Source: UBA1402 sp964488495
Lineage (GTDB): Bacteria > Bacteroidota > Bacteroidia > Bacteroidales > UBA1402
Direction: 5' to 3'
Length of the DNA stretch: 35,357 bases
Assembly: GCA_964488495.1 (NCBI GenBank)
Contig: CAZAUQ010000023.1
Span: 1-35,357 of the forward strand
Position numbers and translations under genes: made by a program
In this document: positions 15,700-23,795 of the stretch, piece after piece
Position numbering within the stretch: position 1 is the stretch's first letter
Layout of the letters: each line of letters opens with the position of its first letter
The notes under the pieces: model-generated
What the model was told of the DNA's origin: nothing
The model's input: only the letters and a program-made list of their open reading frames with translations
Databases searched by the model: none

Positions 15700-16257
15700 A
15701 TGAACGAACAAATCAGGCAAATTGCCCAACGTATGCGGGGACTGCGCGATGTCCTCGACCTGACCGGCAGTCAGGCAGCTCAGGCCTGCGAAATCAGCTT
15801 GCAGGAATACGAAAAATACGAAAGCGGCAAAGCCGACATTCCCATGAGTGTAATATGCAAACTGGCAGCTGCTTATAATGTAGAAATCTCCGCTCTTATC
15901 ACAGGCGACGAGCCTTATATGAGCTCTTATTTTCTTACCCGCAAAGACAAAGGGAAAACCGTCGAACGGCAAAAAGCGTACAAATACCAGGCCCTGGCTA
16001 TGGGCTTCAAAAATGCCAAAGCCGAGCCTTTTATTGTCACGGTTGAACCCAATGACCTGGATAAATCCCAATTACATCTGAACAGCCACGAAGGCCAGGA
16101 ATTCAATATGGTGCTCGAAGGCGATTTGCTGTTGATTATTAACGGCAAAGAACTGATTCTGCACGAAGGAGACAGCATCTATTTCGATTCGGGCAAGGCT
16201 CATGCCATGAAAGCCCTTAATAACCGTCCTGTTCGTTTCTTCGCCATCATTCTCTGA
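15700..16257 (+). CDS. XRE-family transcriptional regulator with cupin sensor domain
   Basis: A 185-residue regulator. Residues 1-65 form a helix-turn-helix of the XRE type (LTGSQAAQACEISLQEYEKYESGK). Residues about 105-185 are a small cupin barrel (HEGQEFNMVLEGDLLLIING and a GDSIYFDSGKAHAM segment) that probably binds a small ligand. The acyl-CoA synthetase gene starts 4 bases after its stop, so regulator and enzyme are co-transcribed. The ligand is plausibly the enzyme's acid substrate or acyl-CoA product. An inverted repeat in the leader is a candidate operator. Confidence 0.92.
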   Translation: MNEQIRQIAQRMRGLRDVLDLTGSQAAQACEISLQEYEKYESGKADIPMSVICKLAAAYNVEISALITGDEPYMSSYFLTRKDKGKTVERQKAYKYQALAMGFKNAKAEPFIVTVEPNDLDKSQLHLNSHEGQEFNMVLEGDLLLIINGKELILHEGDSIYFDSGKAHAMKALNNRPVRFFAIIL

Positions 16258-16261
16258 ATCC

Positions 16262-17944
16262 ATGTTAGAAAAATTTTTAACCAAAGTTGAATTTGATTCC
16301 CTGGACGATTTTCGCCGGAATTTTAAAATAAAAGTACCCGATTCCTTTAATTTCGCTTACGATGTAGCGGATGTATGGGCCCTTGAGCAACCCAACAAAA
16401 GAGCTGTTTGCTGGACCAACGACAAAGGCTTGCATCACGATTATACTTTTGCCGAAATCAAGACCCGCTCCGATCAGGCAGCCTCTTTTTTTCAACAACT
16501 GGGCATAGGACACGGCGACAAAGTAATGTTGATCCTCAAACGGAGAATTGAGTTTTGGTTTTGTGTGCTGGGCTTGCATAAAATTGGCGCCATTGCCATA
16601 CCAGCCACTCACCTGCTGACCAAAAAAGACCTGGTTTATCGTAATAACGCGGCCGGCATCAAAATGATAGTGGCCGTGGGCGAAGAAGAATGTCTGCATC
16701 ATATCGAGCAGTCCATGCCTGAATCGCCTGAGCTCAAAGAGCTTGTTTCGGTCGGCCCCTGTTGCCCTGAGGGCTGGAAATCGTTCAGCGAAGGTCTGGA
16801 ACAGGCTCCGCCCTTTGTCCGGCCTGCTTTTGTCAACAAGAACGACGACATTTCGCTCTTGTATTTTACTTCGGGTACCAGCGGACAACCCAAAATGGTC
16901 GCTCACGACTTCACCTATCCCCTGGGACATATCGTAACGGCTCGATACTGGCACAATCTGAACGAAAACAGTCTGCACCTGACCATAGCCGATACCGGCT
17001 GGGCCAAGGCGGTGTGGGGCAAGCTTTACGGACAATGGATTTGCGGCGCCTGCGTTTTTGTATACGACCACGAGAAATTTTCGGGAGCCGATATCCTCAG
17101 CATGATAGAACGCCACAAAATTACTTCGCTTTGTGCTCCTCCCACCATTTTTCGTTTCCTGATCCGGGAGGATCTTAAGAAATACGATTTAAGTTCCCTG
17201 GAATATTGTACCATCGCCGGCGAACCCCTGAATCCCTCAGTTTATGAAGCTTTCTACCGTCAAACAGGTATAAAAATGATGGAAGGCTTCGGCCAGACCG
17301 AAACCAGCCTGACCATAGCCAATTTTCCCTGGATGGATCCCAAACCCGGCTCCATGGGGGTGCCCAATCCGGCTTACGACATGGATTTGATCACCGCCGA
17401 CGGCCGTTCTGCCGAAGAAGGCGAACAAGGCGAAATTGTGCTCAAAACCGACCGTTTCAGGCCGGTTGCCCTGTTCAAAGAATATTACCGTGATCCGGAA
17501 CGCACACGCGATGTGTACCACGATAATGTATACCACACAGGCGATGTGGCCTGGCGCGACCAGGACGGCTATTACTGGTTTGTGGGCCGCATGGACGATG
17601 TCATCAAAAGTTCGGGCTATCGCATAGGGCCTTTCGAGGTGGAAAGCGCTGTTATGACCCATCCTTCGGTGGTGGAATGCGCCATTACCGGTGTGCCCGA
17701 CGAAATCAGAGGGCAAGTGGTCAAAGCCAGCATTATTCTGGCCAAAGAATACCGCGACCACAACAAAGAGGCCCTGGCCAAAGAAATACAGGAACATGTA
17801 AAACAAGTCACCGCCCCATACAAATATCCCAGGATTGTTGAATTTGTGGATGAATTGCCCAAAACCATCAGCGGCAAAATCAGACGGGTCGAAATCCGTC
17901 AGGACGATACAGATAAAATAAACGCAAAAAAACAACGGCCATGA
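16262..17944 (+). CDS. AMP-forming acyl-CoA synthetase (acetyl/medium-chain type)
   Basis: Activates a carboxylic acid with ATP and transfers it to coenzyme A. The 560-residue protein carries the ANL-superfamily motifs: LLYFTSGTSGQPKM (about 198-211), the GEPLNP and EGFGQTET loops, YHTGDVAWRDQDGYYWFVGR, and the C-terminal lysine region KTISGKIRR. The sequence resembles the medium-chain/acetyl-type synthetases. The chain length accepted cannot be fixed by reading alone. It pairs with the XRE-cupin regulator and overlaps yicC by four bases (ATGA). Confidence 0.92.
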   Translation: MLEKFLTKVEFDSLDDFRRNFKIKVPDSFNFAYDVADVWALEQPNKRAVCWTNDKGLHHDYTFAEIKTRSDQAASFFQQLGIGHGDKVMLILKRRIEFWFCVLGLHKIGAIAIPATHLLTKKDLVYRNNAAGIKMIVAVGEEECLHHIEQSMPESPELKELVSVGPCCPEGWKSFSEGLEQAPPFVRPAFVNKNDDISLLYFTSGTSGQPKMVAHDFTYPLGHIVTARYWHNLNENSLHLTIADTGWAKAVWGKLYGQWICGACVFVYDHEKFSGADILSMIERHKITSLCAPPTIFRFLIREDLKKYDLSSLEYCTIAGEPLNPSVYEAFYRQTGIKMMEGFGQTETSLTIANFPWMDPKPGSMGVPNPAYDMDLITADGRSAEEGEQGEIVLKTDRFRPVALFKEYYRDPERTRDVYHDNVYHTGDVAWRDQDGYYWFVGRMDDVIKSSGYRIGPFEVESAVMTHPSVVECAITGVPDEIRGQVVKASIILAKEYRDHNKEALAKEIQEHVKQVTAPYKYPRIVEFVDELPKTISGKIRRVEIRQDDTDKINAKKQRP

Positions 17945-18810
17945 CATTATCCATGACAGGTTACGGCAAGGCTCAGGCTGAGATCGGCAAGAGGAAAATC
18001 AGTATTGAGCTTCGCTCACTCAACAGCAAACAGCTCGATCTTTCCATGCGCATCCCTTCGCTGTTGAAAGAAAAGGAAACAGAAATCCGCAACGAAATTC
18101 AAAAACGCCTTGAACGGGGCAAAGTTGACCTGCTGATACAACAGGATACAGAGCAGGCAGATACTCCCTGCAGCATCAACCGCAGTGTTTTGGAAGCTTA
18201 TTACCGCGATATTCTCGAAACGGCCAATAGTATGCACATCAATCCTCCCTCCGACCCCTGGCCGGTTTTGCTCAAACTGCCCGATGTTTTAAAAGGCGAG
18301 CATCCTGATATGGAAGCTCAGGAATGGACAGAGCTCATGGAGCTGCTCGACAAGGCCATCGATCAATTGAACGACTTCAGAAAACAAGAGGGCAAAATGC
18401 TGGAGGACTTTTTTCTGAATAAACTGCAAGCCATAGAATCTTTACTCAGGGAACTGGAAACCTACGAATCCGAACGCATAGACAAAGTAAAATCCCGCCT
18501 TGAAGAAGGCCTGCAGAAAGTAGCCGCACAGGATTACGATCGTAATCGTTTCGAACAGGAATTGATTTATTACATCGAAAAACTGGACGTTAGCGAAGAG
18601 AAATCCCGACTGATCAATCACTGCGAGTATTTTAAAACCACTCTCAGCACCGAGGGCAAGGGCAAGAAACTTGGTTTTATCGTACAGGAAATGGGGCGTG
18701 AAATCAACACCTTGGGCTCCAAAGCCAATCACGCCGAAATGCAACGTTTGGTCGTTTGCATGAAAGACGAACTTGAGCAGATTAAAGAACAGGTATTGAA
18801 CGTGTTATGA
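17941..18810 (+). CDS. yicC: YicC-family endoribonuclease
   Basis: A 289-residue member of the YicC/YloC family, which in other bacteria is an endoribonuclease involved in RNA turnover. The hallmarks are present: N-terminal MTGYGKA followed by ELRSLNSKQLDLSMRIP, the ERGKVDL segment, and the C-terminal HCEYFKTTL, GKKLGFIVQEMGREINTLGS region with conserved acidic and polar residues. It is full length. It overlaps acyl-CoA synthetase upstream and nadD downstream by four bases each. In many Bacteroidales gmk follows yicC, but it is absent here. Confidence 0.95.
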   Translation: MTLSMTGYGKAQAEIGKRKISIELRSLNSKQLDLSMRIPSLLKEKETEIRNEIQKRLERGKVDLLIQQDTEQADTPCSINRSVLEAYYRDILETANSMHINPPSDPWPVLLKLPDVLKGEHPDMEAQEWTELMELLDKAIDQLNDFRKQEGKMLEDFFLNKLQAIESLLRELETYESERIDKVKSRLEEGLQKVAAQDYDRNRFEQELIYYIEKLDVSEEKSRLINHCEYFKTTLSTEGKGKKLGFIVQEMGREINTLGSKANHAEMQRLVVCMKDELEQIKEQVLNVL

Positions 18811-19331
18811 AAAGAATTGGTATTTTTGGCGGCACTTTCGACCCTATTCATTACGGACATATTTCCGTGGCAGAACACGCCCTGAGACAAGCGGGACTTG
18901 ATGAATTGTGGTTTGTGGTAAGTCCACACAATCCGCTTAAAAATAAAGAAGAAATCAAAGAAGCAGGGCAACGCCTGCAAGAAGCACGAAAAGCCTTGAC
19001 AGATTTTCCTGAATTTATTGTTTCAGACATTGAATTTGACTTGCCTCAACCCTCCTATATGGCGCAAACGCTGCGGAAACTGCAAAAGGACTACCCCGGA
19101 GACGAATTTGTGTTAATCATCGGGGGCGACAACCTGGCCGTTTTTGAACAATGGAAAGACTACCGGTTTTTGCTCGATAATTTTGACATTCTTGTATATC
19201 CCCGTGCGGGAAGTCCCAACCGGGTGCCCGGGGAATGGACAAGGATTCATTTACTGGACGCACCTCAGATGGATGTATCCTCTACTCAGATTCGCCAGGC
19301 GCAACAAAGAAAAATTAAATCAGGCAATTAA
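18807..19331 (+). CDS. nadD: Nicotinate-nucleotide adenylyltransferase, C-terminally short
   Basis: Adenylates nicotinate mononucleotide to deamido-NAD in NAD biosynthesis. N-terminal nucleotidyltransferase motif GGTFDPIHYGH (8-18), VSPHNPLK and SSTQIR (158-163) identify it clearly. At 174 residues it ends 11 residues after SSTQIR with KIKSGN. Typical NadD proteins continue for about 20 more residues in a tail of the LLPEPVLTYI type. I find no such tail in the other frames before the next gene. The frame up to the stop is clean, so this may be a real shortening or a sequence error near 19310-19331. Confidence 0.92.
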   Translation: MKRIGIFGGTFDPIHYGHISVAEHALRQAGLDELWFVVSPHNPLKNKEEIKEAGQRLQEARKALTDFPEFIVSDIEFDLPQPSYMAQTLRKLQKDYPGDEFVLIIGGDNLAVFEQWKDYRFLLDNFDILVYPRAGSPNRVPGEWTRIHLLDAPQMDVSSTQIRQAQQRKIKSGN

Positions 19332-19343
19332 AATGCTGGCTCT

Positions 19344-19895
19344 ATGTCTTTAAAAAAACGATTCTCTCGCTTCTTGCTTAAATGTGCCGGATGGAAAGTT
19401 GTAGCCCTGACACCCGACTACAACAAATGTGTGTTAGTGGTTGCACCCCACACCAGCAACTGGGATTTTTTTGTAGGGAAACTGGCCTATACAGCCTTAG
19501 GCAGACAAGGGCATTTTCTGATCAAAAAAGAATGGTTTCGTTTCCCCTTTAACTTGTTTTTTAAAGCCGTTGGAGGCATACCTATTGACAGAGGAAAGAA
19601 ACTACACATGACGGATGCCATTATTGACTTGTTTTCAAAATACGATCATTTCTGTCTTGGCATCACCCCCGAAGGTACTCGTAAGCCCAATGCCAAATGG
19701 AAAAGAGGCTTTTATCACATAGCCATAGGCGCCAAGGTGCCTATTGTTTTAGTCAAGTTGGATTACGGTAACAAATGCGCCAGCCTGTTTCAGGTCTTTC
19801 ACCCAAGCGGAGACGAAGAAGCCGACATCCGGGCCGTCAAAGAAGCCTATCGAGGTGTCAGAGCCAAACATCCCAAACAATTTTTAATCGATTGA
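19344..19895 (+). CDS. PlsC-like 1-acylglycerol-3-phosphate acyltransferase family protein
   Basis: A 183-residue acyltransferase with the HX4D catalytic motif (His36 to Asp41, APHTSNWDF) and the substrate motif EGTR (110-113, TPEGTRKP). A GGIPIDR segment (77-83) is also conserved. This matches the compact PlsC-like class common in Bacteroidota, which acylates lysophosphatidic acid or a related lipid at the membrane. It lacks clear transmembrane helices apart from hydrophobic patches. It starts 12 bases after nadD and ends 3 bases before the omega-amidase-like gene. Confidence 0.88.
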   Translation: MSLKKRFSRFLLKCAGWKVVALTPDYNKCVLVVAPHTSNWDFFVGKLAYTALGRQGHFLIKKEWFRFPFNLFFKAVGGIPIDRGKKLHMTDAIIDLFSKYDHFCLGITPEGTRKPNAKWKRGFYHIAIGAKVPIVLVKLDYGNKCASLFQVFHPSGDEEADIRAVKEAYRGVRAKHPKQFLID

Positions 19896-19898
19896 AGC

Positions 19899-20681
19899 AT
19901 GCGAATCAGCCTGATACAAACCTCCATTGCCTGGGCGGAGCCTGAGGCCAATCTGAATAAGTATCTCGGCTTGCTCTCCGCTCTAAAAGGCAAGAGTGAT
20001 TTGGCCGTCCTTCCCGAGATGTGCCTGAGTGGTTTTGGAGCTCCGGCTCCGGAAGTTTCGGAATCCAATCAGGGAAAATACATCAGCAGGCTACGTGAAG
20101 CCGCTGCAGAGAACGGCCTTGCCGTATCGGGCAGTTTCTCGGCTTACGACCAAAAGACTGAACGCTATTACAACCGGGGATTCTTTTTTGCTCCGGACGG
20201 ACAGAGTTTTTATTACGACAAAAAACATTTATTCTCCGTAGGCGACGAAACCAAGCATTATTCAGCCGGAAATAATCAACTCAACTTTCATTACCTGGGC
20301 TGGAACATTCGACTCATTGTCTGTTACGATCTGCGTTTCCCGCTCTGGTGTCGTAACCGCCACAACGAATACGATCTGCTGCTGGTAGTGGCCAATTGGC
20401 CTCAGGCACGTCAAAAAGCCTGGACTACGCTGCTCCAGGCCAGAGCTCTTGAAAACCTGGCTTATGTCTGTGGAGTAAATCGCATAGGAGAAGACGGACT
20501 GGGTATGGTTTACCGGGGAGATTCAGTACTGCTCGATTACAAAGCCGCTCCGCTTTCGGCAATAGAAGACGGTCGGGAACAAACAGTAACGCATACACTC
20601 GATTTAGAGGCTCTAAGGGATTTCCGGCAGAAATTTCCGGCCTGGAAAGATGCCGATCCCTTTCAATTCTCCGAAGAATGA
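19899..20681 (+). CDS. Omega-amidase-like nitrilase-family hydrolase
   Basis: A 260-residue carbon-nitrogen hydrolase with Glu40 (LPEMCLSGF), Lys108 (YDKKHLF) and Cys142 (VCYDLRFPLWCRN). The YDKKHLFSVGDE and ANWPQAR segments resemble the YafV/Nit2 omega-amidases, which hydrolyse 2-oxoglutaramate or 2-oxosuccinamate, or deaminated glutathione in Nit1-like enzymes. It is distinct from the AguB paralogue at 2298-3182. Its stop overlaps the next start (ATGA at 20678-20681). Exact substrate is uncertain. Confidence 0.88.
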   Translation: MRISLIQTSIAWAEPEANLNKYLGLLSALKGKSDLAVLPEMCLSGFGAPAPEVSESNQGKYISRLREAAAENGLAVSGSFSAYDQKTERYYNRGFFFAPDGQSFYYDKKHLFSVGDETKHYSAGNNQLNFHYLGWNIRLIVCYDLRFPLWCRNRHNEYDLLLVVANWPQARQKAWTTLLQARALENLAYVCGVNRIGEDGLGMVYRGDSVLLDYKAAPLSAIEDGREQTVTHTLDLEALRDFRQKFPAWKDADPFQFSEE

Positions 20682-21394
20682 ACAAGCTGAAGATAATAGG
20701 ATTTGATGCCGACGACACATTGTGGGAGAATGGGCTTTATTTCAGGCAGGCTGAGCAGCAATTTGCCTCGCTGTTGAGCGATTATATCGATCCGGACAGT
20801 CTGCATGCCAAACTCTATGCCGTTGAAATGAAAAATATGCCCTGTTACGGTTACGGGGCTATGGCCTATACCTTGTCGCTCATCGAAACGGCTCTTGACG
20901 TGACGCAATCTGCCCCTGACTCCTCCAAAGGATTGAACCGGAACAAAATCGATACGGGAATCATAGAAAGAATTCTCGGTCTGGGACGCGAGATACTCTC
21001 TCACCCCATAGAATTGCTGCCCGATGTGGCAAACATCCTGCCCGTCCTGCAAGCCCGTTACCGCCTGATTATCGTGACAAAAGGCGACATCCTCGATCAG
21101 GAACGCAAACTAAGTAAATCGGGCCTCCTGCCCTACTTTCACCACATCGAAATCGTATCCGAAAAAAACGAATTCAATTACAGAGATTTGCTGCGTCGCC
21201 TGGACGTAATGCCTTCCGATTTTTTGATGGTGGGCAATTCCCTGAAGTTCGATGTACTGCCGGTGCTGAATATCGGAGGACAGGCCGTTCATGTACCTGC
21301 CGCCTCCATCTGGGCACACGAACAATGCGAAAAACCTTCTCAGCCCTACTATGAAATCAGCCGCCTCGGCGAATTATTAACTGTATTAGCATGA
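20678..21394 (+). CDS. HAD-superfamily hydrolase
   Basis: A 238-residue cytosolic hydrolase with motif I DADDT (Asp10, Asp12), motif II IIVTKGD (about 127-133), a lysine in SEKNE, and MVGNSLKFD as motif IV. A helical cap domain covers about residues 20-110. It overlaps both neighbours by four bases, so it is translationally coupled with the nitrilase before it and the glycosyltransferase after it. A sugar-phosphate or nucleotide substrate is plausible, but there is no direct evidence. Confidence 0.88.
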   Translation: MNKLKIIGFDADDTLWENGLYFRQAEQQFASLLSDYIDPDSLHAKLYAVEMKNMPCYGYGAMAYTLSLIETALDVTQSAPDSSKGLNRNKIDTGIIERILGLGREILSHPIELLPDVANILPVLQARYRLIIVTKGDILDQERKLSKSGLLPYFHHIEIVSEKNEFNYRDLLRRLDVMPSDFLMVGNSLKFDVLPVLNIGGQAVHVPAASIWAHEQCEKPSQPYYEISRLGELLTVLA

Positions 21395-22743
21395 ATTTTG
21401 CCGACAATAATATATACCCCGAAAAAGAACAAGCGGAATTCATGGTGCTGAATTCCGGTGACAGCAACAGCCTTCGTCAGTTCTTACAATCAGCAGAAAC
21501 AGAATTTGTTCTTTTGGCTAAACAAAGTCAGGGATTACGCTTTTGCCCCGATGGCTTGTTTCGTTTACAACAAGTGGCCTGCGACAGCCGGGCAGGCATG
21601 GTATATGCCAACTACCTGGAACTGCAAGACGGACAAACCAAAGTACATCCGCTCAATCCCTGCCAGTTGGGCAGTGTGCGCGATGATTTTGATTTTGGTG
21701 CCTGTTGCCTGATTCGCCGCGAGGCTGCCCTTAGAGTGCTCGAAGACTGCCCCGATAATTATCAGTATGCCGGCTTTTACGATTTAAGGTTAAGGCTTTC
21801 CGAACATTTTCCGATAATTCATCTGGAGGAAAACCTCTACAGCTTCCAGGCCGATAATAAAGTGGATACCGAAAAGGAAATGTTTGCCTACGTAGATCCC
21901 AAAAACAGAGACTACCAGCTCGAAATGGAAGCTGCCTGCACGGCACATCTCAAACGCATCGGAGCCTGGCTGGCTCCCGAAGCCGAAAAAGCAGAACTGA
22001 GTGCGGGTGATTTTTCCACTGAAGCCACGGTGATTATTCCTGTCCGCAACCGGGTACGTACCATCGCCGACGCCGTTCAATCGGCTTTGAGCCAGAATTG
22101 CTCTTTCGATTTCAACCTAATAGTGGTAGACAACCACTCCAATGACGGCACCGCTGAACTCTTAAATAGTCTGGCGGCAGCCGATACCCGCCTGACAGTG
22201 CTCAGGCCCGAAAGCAGACAGCTGAACATTGGAGGTTGCTGGAATCTGGCCGTCAAACATCCCTTGTGCGGACGTTTTGTCGTACAACTCGACAGTGACG
22301 ACCTCTACAGCAGTCCACACAGCCTGGAACGCATAGTAAAGACCTTTTATCAGGAACAGGCTGCTGTGGTGGTGGGCAGTTACCGCCTGTGTGATTTTGA
22401 ATTGAACACCTTGCCTCCCGGTCTGATTGACCATCGGGAATGGACAGAGGATAACGGCAAAAACAATGCGTTGCGCATCAACGGTCTGGGAGCACCCAGA
22501 GCCTTTTATACTCCCGTTTTGCGCAGCCAGCTTCTGCCCAATACCAGCTATGGAGAGGATTATGCTGTCTGCCTCAGAATCTCGAGGCGATGGAAAGTTG
22601 CCCGCATATACGAGGAATTATACCTCTGCCGTCGTTGGGAAGGAAATTCGGATGCTCAACCGGATCTGAGAACGCTGAACGCCAACAATGCCTACAAAGA
22701 CAAGTTACGAAGTCTGGAAATCATGGCCAGACAAGCCTTATGA
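21391..22743 (+). CDS. Family 2 glycosyltransferase with an N-terminal degenerate GT-A-like half
   Basis: A 450-residue protein without signal peptide or transmembrane helices. Residues about 212-440 form a classical GT2 domain: ATVIIPVRNRV, VVDNHSNDGT, and the metal-binding LDSDD at 300-304, ending with an EDYAVCLRISR acceptor-site segment. The first 200 residues also resemble part of a GT2 fold (YANYLELQDG, DFGACCLIRREAALRV, YAGFYDLRLRL) but lack the nucleotide-binding start, so they may be a degenerate duplicate. It is coupled by ATGA overlaps to the HAD gene and the DUF4922 gene. A cytosolic sugar transfer is likely; donor and acceptor are unknown. Confidence 0.88.
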   Translation: MNFADNNIYPEKEQAEFMVLNSGDSNSLRQFLQSAETEFVLLAKQSQGLRFCPDGLFRLQQVACDSRAGMVYANYLELQDGQTKVHPLNPCQLGSVRDDFDFGACCLIRREAALRVLEDCPDNYQYAGFYDLRLRLSEHFPIIHLEENLYSFQADNKVDTEKEMFAYVDPKNRDYQLEMEAACTAHLKRIGAWLAPEAEKAELSAGDFSTEATVIIPVRNRVRTIADAVQSALSQNCSFDFNLIVVDNHSNDGTAELLNSLAAADTRLTVLRPESRQLNIGGCWNLAVKHPLCGRFVVQLDSDDLYSSPHSLERIVKTFYQEQAAVVVGSYRLCDFELNTLPPGLIDHREWTEDNGKNNALRINGLGAPRAFYTPVLRSQLLPNTSYGEDYAVCLRISRRWKVARIYEELYLCRRWEGNSDAQPDLRTLNANNAYKDKLRSLEIMARQAL

Positions 22744-23795
22744 CAGATAAATTCTTTGAACGACAACTCAGCCTTTGGCCTTTGGCCGCCGACAATTACG
22801 AGGCAGTAAAGACTGCCCGCAGCAGATGTTTCAGTCTGAATCAGAACCTGAATATCGAGCTGAAATGCCTTCCCCGGCGCATACGTTCAGTGGCTGCGGA
22901 CACCGGTCGGACAGCCATTGCTGCCAGGCCTTGTTTTTTGTGTGCTCCTCAGCTTCCTGCTGAACAATTGTCGCTTAACCTGGTTTTTGACAACAATCAG
23001 ATACAGCTTTGCTCAGAAGTCCGAGACAAGGGTTTTCGATTGCTGGTCAATCCTTATCCGGCCTTTGACAAACATTTCACCATTGCAGCTGTGAGCCACC
23101 GCGAACAAAGTCTGTCCGAAGAATTACCCGCAATGCTCGCACTGGCAAGGTTTATGCCTTCTTATGTACTTTTTTACAATGCTCCCGGAGCCGGGGCTTC
23201 GGCACCCGATCATTTGCATTTTCAGGCTGTGCCCTGTGGCTGTCTGCCTTTAGAGAGAGACTTTGCCTCCTGGCATGCTGTTCACAGCCGTATCCTGTTC
23301 AACGCCGAACAGACTCGGGTGTATTGCCAGGAAGATTTTCTACGTAGTGCCTGGTTGTTAAGAGGACGCGAAGCTGAAGAGCTCAGTTCCTTGCTGCAGG
23401 AAGTACTAAAGCTTCTTTCTGCCTTTAGGCCGGAAAAGCAAACCATAAAGGATACTGCTGATGACAAGTCCGGTTTAATGCCCGCCTGCCCCGAGCCTAT
23501 GGTTAATTTGCTGAGCTGGTTTGATGAGGGTGTCTATACCTGTGTTTTGTTTGCCCGCAGCAAACACCGGCCGGCTTGTTATTTCGAAACAGGCGACCGT
23601 CAAATTATGATCAGCCCTGCCTCGGTAGAAATGGGCGGTCACATTATCGTTGTCAGGCCCGAAGATTTTGACAAAGTAAATCCCCGGCTTTTAACTCAGA
23701 TTTATGCAGAAGTCAGTTTGCCCAACCAGGCATACACGGCTATTTCCGAAGCCTGGAAAGGCCTGCATCAGCACGTCAAACCTCAGGCAAAATGA
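22740..23795 (+). CDS. DUF4922 protein, GDP-sugar phosphorylase/HIT-like
   Basis: A 351-residue protein of the DUF4922 type. It contains HxHxQ in PDHLHFQAVP (His158, His160, Gln162) and an upstream NPYPAFDKHFTIAAV segment (104-118). Both are features of the HIT/GalT superfamily and in particular of GDP-hexose phosphorylases. A CxxC pair (Cys65, Cys68) may bind metal. By this resemblance it could cleave a nucleotide sugar with phosphate to yield a sugar 1-phosphate, in the cytosol; this is inference. The start is the ATG at 22740, overlapping the glycosyltransferase stop; the longer frame upstream lies inside that gene. It overlaps the SpoIID-like gene by four bases. Confidence 0.85.
   Translation: MTDKFFERQLSLWPLAADNYEAVKTARSRCFSLNQNLNIELKCLPRRIRSVAADTGRTAIAARPCFLCAPQLPAEQLSLNLVFDNNQIQLCSEVRDKGFRLLVNPYPAFDKHFTIAAVSHREQSLSEELPAMLALARFMPSYVLFYNAPGAGASAPDHLHFQAVPCGCLPLERDFASWHAVHSRILFNAEQTRVYCQEDFLRSAWLLRGREAEELSSLLQEVLKLLSAFRPEKQTIKDTADDKSGLMPACPEPMVNLLSWFDEGVYTCVLFARSKHRPACYFETGDRQIMISPASVEMGGHIIVVRPEDFDKVNPRLLTQIYAEVSLPNQAYTAISEAWKGLHQHVKPQAK

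Noticed and set aside
16277..17116. Antisense open frame inside the acyl-CoA synthetase gene
   Set aside because: No family features, while the plus strand encodes a complete ANL enzyme.
22590..22739. Upstream extension of the DUF4922 frame
   Set aside because: It lies inside the glycosyltransferase gene, and the ATG at 22740 gives the usual four-base overlap.
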